A stretch of 12,826 nucleotides of DNA, taken from the NCBI GenBank assembly GCA_002433485.1, contig DJIF01000081.1:3782-16607 (forward strand). The letters run 5' to 3'. Shown in pieces: positions 1-6,889 of the stretch. Position 1 is the first letter of the stretch. Each line of letters begins with the position of its first letter. The DNA is from Deltaproteobacteria bacterium UBA6601. GTDB lineage: Bacteria; Myxococcota_A; UBA796; UBA9615. A program made the translations under genes and the position numbers. A model generated the notes under the pieces. The model saw nothing but the letters and a program-made list of their open reading frames with translations, did not search any database and was not told the DNA's origin.

Positions 1-133
1 CGGCGGTCCTGGCGGCGGTCCTGGTGGGGTCCTCTGTCCCGATGGGGTTTGCGATGAGTTTGAGCGTAACAATTGCAACGCGTGTCCCGCCGACTGCAGC
101 GATGATGCTGTGTGGCAGAACAACTGCAGTTAG
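1..133 (+). CDS. Cys-rich C-terminal tail of a secreted protein (5' partial)
   Basis: The frame is open from the window edge (first full codon at base 2) to a TAG at 131-133, giving 43 visible residues. They start with a Gly/Pro linker (GGPGGGPGG) built from a repeated GGCGGTCCT unit, followed by a small Cys-rich module: CPDGVCDEFERNNCNACPADC and a final Cys two residues before the stop. Spacing of the type CxDGxCD...NCxxCPADC is common in tails and repeats of secreted or surface proteins of myxobacteria-like organisms, where the cysteines probably pair as disulfides outside the cytoplasm. The rest of the protein lies upstream, so its function cannot be named. It ends 43 bases before the symporter gene, in the same orientation. 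Confidence 0.7.
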   Translation, partial: GGPGGGPGGVLCPDGVCDEFERNNCNACPADCSDDAVWQNNCS

Positions 134-176
134 TCTTGTCCTGATGAATCAACCTGGGGGGAGCTAGAGTCGAGTC

Positions 177-1562
177 ATGATTGAATCCATTGAGAACATT
201 CTGAATACGCTGGTAGGTCTGGTGTGGTCGTGGCCGGTGGTTATCCTCTGCCTCGGCGCTGGCTTCTTCATAACCGTCTTGACTGGCGGCATTCAGTTCC
301 GCGCCTTTCGCCACGCTATCGATGTGGTGCGAGGTCGCTTTGACAAAGAGGGCGAGCACGGTGAGATCTCGCACATGCAGGCCTTATCGGCGGCGGTGTC
401 CGCCACCGTTGGGCTTGGTAACATTGCCGGGGTTGCAGTCGCGGTAAAGACCGGTGGTCCCGGTGCAGTGTTCTGGATGTGGATGATCGGGTTGGTGGGG
501 ATGGCCACCAAGTTTGCCGAGTGTGCCCTGGGCACCATCTATCGCATTGAGGACGAGGGCGGGCAATGTCGCGGTGGGGCGATGTACTACATCACTCGAG
601 GGATCCCGGAGCGCTTTCCCAACCTCGCCGGTGCGGTGGGCCCACTGGCGATGTTCTTTGCCTTTGCTTGCGCAGTCGCCTCGCTGGGTGGTGGCAATAT
701 GTTTCAGAGCAACAACGTTGCATCTCTGCTCAATGAGAGCTTTGGAGTGCCGCCGCTGGCTACCGGCGTCGTCCTGGCCGGAGCTGTGGGCGCGGTGATC
801 CTCGGCGGGATCAAGCGCATTGGCCAGGTGGCCGGGATTCTCGTGCCGTTAATGTGTGGGATCTATATCCTGGGCGCGGTCGGTATCTGCCTGATGAACC
901 TGGGCGAGGTTGGACCGGCCATCTCGATCATCTTTACTGATGCCTTCTCCGGTCAGGCCGCTGCTGGCGGTGCCTTGGGCGCGGTCATCATCACCGGGGT
1001 GCGGCGCGCGGTGTTTTCCAGTGAGGCTGGATTGGGCTCAGCACCTATTGCACATGCTGCGGCGCGCACCGATGAGCCGCTGCGCCAGGGGATCGTGGCT
1101 CTGTTAGAGCCCTTCATTGACACAATTGTTGTGTGTACTGCGACCGCGCTGGTCATTGTCATGGCCGGTATGTATGGCAGCGGTGCGCCCGATCTCGATG
1201 GTGCCACTTTGACCGCTGCCGCCTTTGACCACTTCTTGCCTGGTTTCGGTGATGGCTTCCTGGCTTTTGCCGTCTCTCTGTTCGCTTTCTCCACTGCTAT
1301 CAGCTGGTCCTATTATGGCGAGACCTCCACCCAGTACATGTTCGGCAGCCGCGCTGTGGTGCCCTTCAAGCTGTTGTTTGTCGGCGCTGTGTTCATCGGC
1401 GCAGTCTGGAAGCTGGGTCCGGTTATCGCGTTCTCTGATCTCACCCTGGGCCTGATGGTGGTGCCCAATCTCATCGCGGTGCTGCTGCTCAGCGGCAAGC
1501 TGCGAGAGGAGACCCACAGCTATTTTGGCAAGCTGCGTTCTGGTCTTTTTGAGCGCAACTAA
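177..1562 (+). CDS. Sodium:alanine/glycine symporter, AGCS family
   Basis: This inner-membrane carrier should import alanine and/or glycine (possibly D-alanine) with Na+ or H+. The 461-residue length is normal for the AGCS (AlsT/DagA/AgcS) family. Visible family marks are a GNIAGVA stretch (81-87), the GGPGAVFWMW signature (93-102), KFAECALGTIYR (112-123), GVRRAVFSSEAGLGSAPIAH (274-293) and WSYYGE (377-382). About ten hydrophobic membrane segments spread along the protein, and the C-terminus ends with a typical VPNLIAVLLLSGK segment. The ATG at 177 is preceded by GGGGGGAG (156-163), a purine-rich ribosome site with a rather long spacer of 13 bases. The next gene starts 17 bases after the stop, so the two are probably co-transcribed. 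Family assignment is firm; substrate choice is inferred from the family. Confidence 0.93.
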   Translation: MIESIENILNTLVGLVWSWPVVILCLGAGFFITVLTGGIQFRAFRHAIDVVRGRFDKEGEHGEISHMQALSAAVSATVGLGNIAGVAVAVKTGGPGAVFWMWMIGLVGMATKFAECALGTIYRIEDEGGQCRGGAMYYITRGIPERFPNLAGAVGPLAMFFAFACAVASLGGGNMFQSNNVASLLNESFGVPPLATGVVLAGAVGAVILGGIKRIGQVAGILVPLMCGIYILGAVGICLMNLGEVGPAISIIFTDAFSGQAAAGGALGAVIITGVRRAVFSSEAGLGSAPIAHAAARTDEPLRQGIVALLEPFIDTIVVCTATALVIVMAGMYGSGAPDLDGATLTAAAFDHFLPGFGDGFLAFAVSLFAFSTAISWSYYGETSTQYMFGSRAVVPFKLLFVGAVFIGAVWKLGPVIAFSDLTLGLMVVPNLIAVLLLSGKLREETHSYFGKLRSGLFERN

Positions 1563-1579
1563 CAGGCGGATTTATAGTT

Positions 1580-2989
1580 ATGGACAGCTACGACCTGGTC
1601 GTTATTGGTAGCGGGCCGGCCGGTGAGAAGGGTGCGGTCCAGGCCGCTTATTTGGGCCGCTCGGTGCTGGTGGTCGACTCAGGTCTCGCCGGAGGGGCCT
1701 GGGTGAATACGGGGACCATTCCGTCAAAGACCCTGCGGGAGACAGCTCTGTATCTTGCCGGAGGTCGCCGGCTTGGCCTTGAGACTCCATTTGGGCGGGA
1801 ACGTTCGGTCGCCAATTTGATGGCCATGGAGCGGCGTATTGTTAATCGCTGGCGGGAGAAGGTCGAGCGCAGCTTTCGCCTGCATGGTGTTGAGCGGCGG
1901 ACCGCCCGGGCTCGGTTCGTTGATGCTCACACCCTGGAGCTATCGGATGGCACCAAGGCTCGCGGCGAGCACATCCTGGTAGCTACTGGTTCGCGCCCCC
2001 GTCCGGTTGAGTTTGCGGTGGTCGACGGTGTGCGAATTCATGACTCGGACACCCTGCTCCGAATCCCGCGGATTCCCGAGACCCTGGTGGTCCTGGGTGG
2101 AGGTGTTATTGCCTGCGAGTACGCCTCGATCATGCAGGCTCTTGGGGTGCAGGTGACCTTGCTGAACGGTCGGGAACGGCTGCTGCGCTGGCTTGACGCG
2201 GAGGCTTCGGCCCTGCTCGAAGAGATCTTTGTTCAGGCCGGAATGGTCGTTCGTCATGGGGCCAGCGCGCGCTCGACCCAGGTTCAAGAGACCGGGGTTG
2301 AGGTCCTGCTCGACGACGGCACTCTGGTTCAGGGGGATATGTGTCTGGTGGGACTGGGTCGACTCCCCAACACCGAAGGACTGGGTCTGGAGAAGGCGGG
2401 TCTGGAGCTGGACGATTGGGGCACGATTTCGGTGGATGGCTATCAGCGCACCAGCGCTGAGCACATCTATGCGGCCGGTGATGTGGTGGGCTTTCCCTCG
2501 TTAGCCAGTGTGTCCATGGAGCAGGGGCGGGTGGCGACGGCGCACATGTTTGGTGAGGGTCGCGGTGAGTTGGGTAACCTGTTTCCCTACGGCGTGTACA
2601 CCATTCCAGAGCTCAGCACGGTGGGTAAAGATGAGACCTCGGCGCGGGCCGAAGGCCTCGATGTGGTCAGCGGCTGCGCCGACTATCGCCACTCGGCCCG
2701 CTCAGTGATGCTCGGCGCCGAGACCGGGATGGTGAAGATCGTAGTTGAGCGCGGCAGCCGAAAGCTGCTGGGGGCGACCATTGTCGGTGCCCAGGCGACC
2801 GAACTGATTCACTATGCTGCAGCAGTGGTCCACTACGGCGGTACCATTGATGAGTTGATCACCTTCGTGTTCAACCTGCCGACCTTAAGCGTGCTCTACA
2901 AGCAGGCTGCCTATGATGCGATTCATAAGCTGCGGCTTGAAGATGGCAGCCAGGGGCCTCGCCCAGAGCATGCCGCTGTGGTCGGCTGA
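1580..2989 (+). CDS. sthA: Soluble pyridine nucleotide transhydrogenase-like flavoprotein without redox cysteines
   Basis: A 469-residue FAD flavoprotein of the class I pyridine nucleotide-disulfide oxidoreductase fold. Domains in order: FAD-binding GSGPAG (10-15), IPSK (47-50), ATGSRP (135-140), NAD(P)-binding GGGVIACEYASI (173-184), second FAD motif AAGD (298-301), and a C-terminal dimerisation domain from about 335. IHDSDTLL, GFPSLAS and YTIPELSTVGK match soluble transhydrogenases (Sth), which move hydride between NADPH and NAD+ in the cytoplasm. The usual CxxxxC disulfide is gone: position 41 is Trp and position 46 is Thr. Known Sth proteins generally keep the first Cys and have Thr at the second place. 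The His-Glu dyad of lipoamide dehydrogenases is also missing (Leu433, Val438). A dithiol reductase role is therefore excluded. The start follows GGCGGA (1565-1570) at a 9-base spacing. Transhydrogenase activity is the best guess, but the Trp41 change leaves doubt. Confidence 0.78.
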   Translation: MDSYDLVVIGSGPAGEKGAVQAAYLGRSVLVVDSGLAGGAWVNTGTIPSKTLRETALYLAGGRRLGLETPFGRERSVANLMAMERRIVNRWREKVERSFRLHGVERRTARARFVDAHTLELSDGTKARGEHILVATGSRPRPVEFAVVDGVRIHDSDTLLRIPRIPETLVVLGGGVIACEYASIMQALGVQVTLLNGRERLLRWLDAEASALLEEIFVQAGMVVRHGASARSTQVQETGVEVLLDDGTLVQGDMCLVGLGRLPNTEGLGLEKAGLELDDWGTISVDGYQRTSAEHIYAAGDVVGFPSLASVSMEQGRVATAHMFGEGRGELGNLFPYGVYTIPELSTVGKDETSARAEGLDVVSGCADYRHSARSVMLGAETGMVKIVVERGSRKLLGATIVGAQATELIHYAAAVVHYGGTIDELITFVFNLPTLSVLYKQAAYDAIHKLRLEDGSQGPRPEHAAVVG

Positions 2990-3049
2990 GGTCGTGGGGC
3001 ACAGTAAGCCCCCTGCGTTGCGCGCCCTGGGAGGCTAGTATCTGGTCCT

Positions 3050-4693
3050 ATGGACCGGCGCAACTTCCTTAAGCTCTGCTCTGCCAGCTTGTTGAGCGGC
3101 TCGGCTTGGTCCTGCCAGGAGCCGGTGGCCACTGGCGGCTCAGGGCCGGTCCGCGACTCGGTCGGCCCCGGCCCAGCGCTGCCCGGTCCACTACCCGTCT
3201 CTAACGAGCCCTGGGGAGTCCCACCCAAGGGTAGCGAGCACACCCTTTTGCCTAGCGAGGCCCGCCCAGAGGCGATGCTGGAGGTGTTCTTACTCGGCGG
3301 GATGTCTCCATGGGAGACCTTCTACACCGTGCCGGAGTTCTGCGATCCCTCCATTGGCGGCGACTATTCTGGACAGCAGTGGTGGATGTTTCAGGACGGC
3401 GGTCGCTCGGTAGAGTCCTGGTTTGGTCAGTGCGACGGTGGGTCCCGGGCGCTCTATGAGCCTTTCGCTGCCGACTCGGCCGGGGTGACGGTCAATCTGG
3501 GCCCCTTTATCTACCCATTACGCGATCGTCCGGACATCTTGTCGCGTCTGCGGGTGTGGGTGTTGCGCCACAACGTGGAGCCACATGCGGTGGCGATTCC
3601 CTTCGCGGTCGCCGGCCAGGGGGTGAGCAATCCGAGGATGGCCGGACTCGGCACTCATCTACAGCGGTTCTTCGGTGAGCAGGACAGCGAGCGTAGCGCC
3701 CCGTCCGCCTACACCATCTACATGAGTTCTTTTGACCGATCCAACAACGGTGCGGCGGCTTCAGCTCTCGGGCTACACCCGGCTGCAGCCCAGCCGATTG
3801 CGTTGCAACTCGGGCCCAACCCGCGTCTGCCTGCGCGTCTGCCAAGGCCGGGCGTCGCGGACTATAAGAGTGAGCTGGACGCTCTGGTCGATCACTACAC
3901 CCGGCAGCTCCGCGCCCGCCTTGACCACGCTATTGCTGGGGGGCTCCGTTCGCCGGCTTACAATGACTTTGAGGCGATCCGGCGGGCCATGGGGTCGCAT
4001 CAGGTGCTTGCAGATCTGTTGCCCAGCTCGCTGTTCGACCTGCCCGATGTGACCCTGTGCAGTTCCCATCCTGGCTATCCTCAGTCGGCAGAGATCTTTA
4101 CCGTTACTGATGAGACCACCGCTGCTTTGGAGATGGCGCGCCATCTGATCACGGCCGGTTCGGCCGCGCCTCGCTACGTGCAGGTTATGGAAGGCGGGGT
4201 ATTCACCGATCCCACCGGCCAGGGCTACGACACCCATGCTGAGCATGTCTACGGCCAGGGTCCCAACCTGATGCACATGTGCCGGTCGCTGGCCGCCATC
4301 ATCAATGAGCCTGGTGAGGACGATCCCAACAAGTTGGATCTGGATCGCCACTTTGTGCTGCTTAACACCGAGTTCGGCAGGGCGCCGATTCCGGAGGTTA
4401 CCCCAGCCAACCCTGGGGGTAGGGGTACCAATCACTGGCCGTGGGGCTATGTGGTGGTTGGATTTGGTGGCTTTGCCGATGAAGAACGCAGCGGGGTGGT
4501 CGGCTCCATCGGTGAGGATGCGCTGGCTAACCTCAGCTTTACCCCTACCGAACACAGGGCTGCCATGTTGCTGGCCATGGGGGTCTGGCCTTTCAGCCAG
4601 GAATCTTTTGCGGTCGGCGACGTTACCGATGTAGGGAGTGAGCTGGATGCCGCCATTAAGCTGCGAGAGCAGCTGCTGGGTTATCCGCTGTGA
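3050..4693 (+). CDS. Tat-exported DUF1501-family protein
   Basis: The N-terminus MDRRNFLKL followed by a short hydrophobic stretch is a twin-arginine signal, so the folded protein should be exported. Cys22 after A-W-S could be a lipidation site, although the lipobox is poor. A Pro/Gly-rich linker (about 28-62) leads to a body with DUF1501 marks: FLLGGMSPWETF near the start, RVWVLRHNVEPHA (168-180), YDTHAEH (393-399), LLNTEFGRAP (437-446) and GRGTNHWPWG (457-466). DUF1501 is related to the alkaline phosphatase/sulfatase fold; its biochemical role is not established. The 547-residue length is somewhat above the usual ~400-480, partly because of the linker and an insertion. A purine stretch GGGAGG (3029-3034) lies 15 bases before the ATG, farther than usual, but the Tat arginines fix the start. 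Its stop overlaps the start of the next gene, as expected for a DUF1501 protein encoded with its partner. Confidence 0.85.
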   Translation: MDRRNFLKLCSASLLSGSAWSCQEPVATGGSGPVRDSVGPGPALPGPLPVSNEPWGVPPKGSEHTLLPSEARPEAMLEVFLLGGMSPWETFYTVPEFCDPSIGGDYSGQQWWMFQDGGRSVESWFGQCDGGSRALYEPFAADSAGVTVNLGPFIYPLRDRPDILSRLRVWVLRHNVEPHAVAIPFAVAGQGVSNPRMAGLGTHLQRFFGEQDSERSAPSAYTIYMSSFDRSNNGAAASALGLHPAAAQPIALQLGPNPRLPARLPRPGVADYKSELDALVDHYTRQLRARLDHAIAGGLRSPAYNDFEAIRRAMGSHQVLADLLPSSLFDLPDVTLCSSHPGYPQSAEIFTVTDETTAALEMARHLITAGSAAPRYVQVMEGGVFTDPTGQGYDTHAEHVYGQGPNLMHMCRSLAAIINEPGEDDPNKLDLDRHFVLLNTEFGRAPIPEVTPANPGGRGTNHWPWGYVVVGFGGFADEERSGVVGSIGEDALANLSFTPTEHRAAMLLAMGVWPFSQESFAVGDVTDVGSELDAAIKLREQLLGYPL

Positions 4694-6870
4694 GCTGGAT
4701 GAAGGCAGTGCTGGGGCTACTGGCCGGGCTGATGCTGGTGAGCTGCGAGTCAGCGCGCTACGAGGGCGGCCAGCCGGGTGACTGTAGCGATGGCGCCGAT
4801 AACGACGCCGACGGCACTTACGATTGTCTCGATGAGGGCTGTATGGCGGCTCCCGACTGTCTGGACACTGGCTTTCGACCCGGCATGCTCGAGGACACCC
4901 CGCTGTGCGACGCTGGCAATGAAGCCTTCGTGCGTCGGCTGCTGCCCCAGTTATGGGGGCGACACCCTCGCTCGGTGCGCGAGATCGAGTTGTTGATCTC
5001 CATCATTGAGCAGAGCAGCAGAGCTGAGCTGGTGGAGGCGATGATGGAGGCGCCTGCTTACATTCAGCGCTGGTCAGAAGTGCTGAAAGATGTACTTCAG
5101 ATCAATCGGGTCGGCGAGCGCTCGGGCCGGGGCTGCGGTTCTGGAGAACCCCTCAGTCTTGACGGCAACGGCGGCCCGTCGACCAGCGGTTCGTTGGCTG
5201 CCGCCGTGCGTGATAGCTCGCCGCTGGATTCCGCCAGCCGAACCGGCTGGCGCATTCATGACCTGATCATCTCGGCTGTATCGCTTGATGACATCAGCCC
5301 GGTGTTCCGGGTCCATTTGTTCTCTCAGTTGGGCTCCAAGATCGTCAATCTGGACAATCCTGGGGCCAACATCGCCTGGCGTGGGGTCTATCGTCAGTTG
5401 TTTGAGCGCAGTTACCTCAATCGACGCATTGACTGCCTGCCCTGTCACAACTCGGAGTTTTCGGTTACCGACTCCGCTGATCCCGAGCTGGATCGGACCT
5501 GGCAGCTGCCAGGTCTGGTGGAGCGCGCGCTCTATGGCAACAGCGGCGGTCGGCCCACTCAGGACCTTGATGCCTTCTTTCGCATCGAAGGGGTGCTGGC
5601 TATGGAGTTCATTCCTGAGGGGGTCAACCCAGCTTTGTTCTGGGATCACGGCGAGGGCTACAACCCCTGGGGCATGAGTGAGCACTGCGGTTCTTTTGTG
5701 CTGCCCGGAGAGATCGAGCCGGACCCGGAGGGCTGGGACGGGTTCTTTATCGAGGAGGTGGCGCAGACCCCCAGTATCTGGAACCTGGAGGAGTGGCTCC
5801 ATCTCGGCTTTGATCAGCTTCGAGAAGAAGGCATCAGCATTGCTGACGATGGTACCCTCGGTGGTGAGCAGGCCTTCGCTCTGCTGGTGGCTATGAGCAC
5901 CGCGGAAAAGGTCTGGAAGGAGGTCACGGGCCGACCTCTGACGGTCTCCCACTTCTTCCCTCGTAACCGCTATCAGCGTGATCTGCTGCAGTACTTGACT
6001 GCGGTCTTCGTCGAGGAGTCCTTCTCGCTGCGCTCGCTGGTGGCGGCGGCGGTGCTACACCCTTACTTCAACCCCGGCATGCCCGATCAATGTGGCGAAC
6101 TCGAATCGCCCTACTATCTGGCGCCGGTCTTCAACCCCTGGGTGGTCGAGCATGACATTCCTGAGCTGCGCCTCAACAATCCGGGTGACGCGGTCGAGCG
6201 GTTGCCCCCGCGGGCCTTGATCAGCGCGGTCTCCCAGGCCATGGACTGGCCCGACATAGACCCGCTCATTTACGACATATCCATGGATCCGGGAGTTCAT
6301 GAGCAGGAGGCTAGCCTGGAGGCAGCGCGGGCCTTTGAGATCGATCTCGGGGTCTTCCTCCTCGATGGCGAGACCGGGTTTCGCAGCAACAACTTCGGTG
6401 CAGCAATGGCCTGGGAGGATGTGGTGGGTCGTTGCTACTATCCCTTCACTGAGGAGGATGAGCTGCCCGAGGCCGATTGGATCGACGGCTTGCTGGCTGC
6501 AGCACCCGAGGATGCCAGCCTTGAGCAGCTCAGCCTGGCCCTGAAGGATCGGCTGGTAGCTCGCCCCGCACTCGATGATCCCGAGGAGCGCCAGCTGGTT
6601 GCGGACATTCTGGGTCATTCTCTGGAGTCTCGTCTCGCCGACCTGGAGGATGCGGACGGATCATTGCGTCGGTTCTGTTCGGCTCTGTTGAGCAGTCCAG
6701 ACTTCCTCCTGGCTGGCGCTCCTGGGCCGGATTTTGCTGGGTCCGCACCCGAGCTGGTGCCCGCCGGCAGCTCTCGTTACGAGCTCTGTCAGGAACTGGT
6801 CAGCTTGATGTTTGATGAAGACGAGGCGGCCTGCGAAGGCGATGGTAGCCTTCGCCTGGGAGGCTCCTAA
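4690..6870 (+). CDS. Lipoprotein with CXXCH motif, DUF1549/DUF1553-like, partner of the DUF1501 protein
   Basis: GTG start overlapping the previous stop in GTGA (4690-4693), which implies translational coupling; an ATG at 4699 is an alternative start. The signal peptide ends in LMLVSC, so Cys19 should be lipidated. Residues 32-57 carry a MopE-like CSDGADNDADG...DC...C...C motif, probably metal-binding or disulfide-linked. Residues about 79-140 (VRRLLPQLWGRHPRSVREIE, then APAYIQRWSEVLKDV) resemble the start of DUF1549. CLPCHNSEF (249-257) is a CXXCH site able to bind a c-type haem and sits where DUF1549 proteins carry a similar Cys/His motif. RNRYQRDLLQYLTAVFVEES (about 426-445) and ALLSSPDFL (about 665-673) resemble the late segments of such proteins. 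The 726-residue size fits. The similarity is remote, read by eye; haem binding is an inference. No enzymatic function is established for this family. Confidence 0.7.
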   Translation: MSWMKAVLGLLAGLMLVSCESARYEGGQPGDCSDGADNDADGTYDCLDEGCMAAPDCLDTGFRPGMLEDTPLCDAGNEAFVRRLLPQLWGRHPRSVREIELLISIIEQSSRAELVEAMMEAPAYIQRWSEVLKDVLQINRVGERSGRGCGSGEPLSLDGNGGPSTSGSLAAAVRDSSPLDSASRTGWRIHDLIISAVSLDDISPVFRVHLFSQLGSKIVNLDNPGANIAWRGVYRQLFERSYLNRRIDCLPCHNSEFSVTDSADPELDRTWQLPGLVERALYGNSGGRPTQDLDAFFRIEGVLAMEFIPEGVNPALFWDHGEGYNPWGMSEHCGSFVLPGEIEPDPEGWDGFFIEEVAQTPSIWNLEEWLHLGFDQLREEGISIADDGTLGGEQAFALLVAMSTAEKVWKEVTGRPLTVSHFFPRNRYQRDLLQYLTAVFVEESFSLRSLVAAAVLHPYFNPGMPDQCGELESPYYLAPVFNPWVVEHDIPELRLNNPGDAVERLPPRALISAVSQAMDWPDIDPLIYDISMDPGVHEQEASLEAARAFEIDLGVFLLDGETGFRSNNFGAAMAWEDVVGRCYYPFTEEDELPEADWIDGLLAAAPEDASLEQLSLALKDRLVARPALDDPEERQLVADILGHSLESRLADLEDADGSLRRFCSALLSSPDFLLAGAPGPDFAGSAPELVPAGSSRYELCQELVSLMFDEDEAACEGDGSLRLGGS

Positions 6871-6889
6871 AGAGTGTAGCCTGTAGCCG

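Noticed and set aside
1580..2989. Dihydrolipoamide dehydrogenase, mercuric or glutathione reductase
   Set aside because: The redox cysteines and the His-Glu pair needed for those reactions are absent.
2996..3012. GGGGC-ACAGTAA-GCCCC hairpin as a terminator after the flavoprotein gene
   Set aside because: The stem is only 5 bases and no T-run follows.
3773..4555. 260-codon minus-strand open frame inside the DUF1501 gene
   Set aside because: It is antisense to conserved DUF1501 motifs and shows no recognisable protein features.
5074..5952. 292-codon open frame on the minus strand inside the CXXCH lipoprotein gene
   Set aside because: GC-rich coding DNA often leaves the opposite strand open. 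The plus-strand protein has a signal, motifs and operon context, and the minus product shows none.
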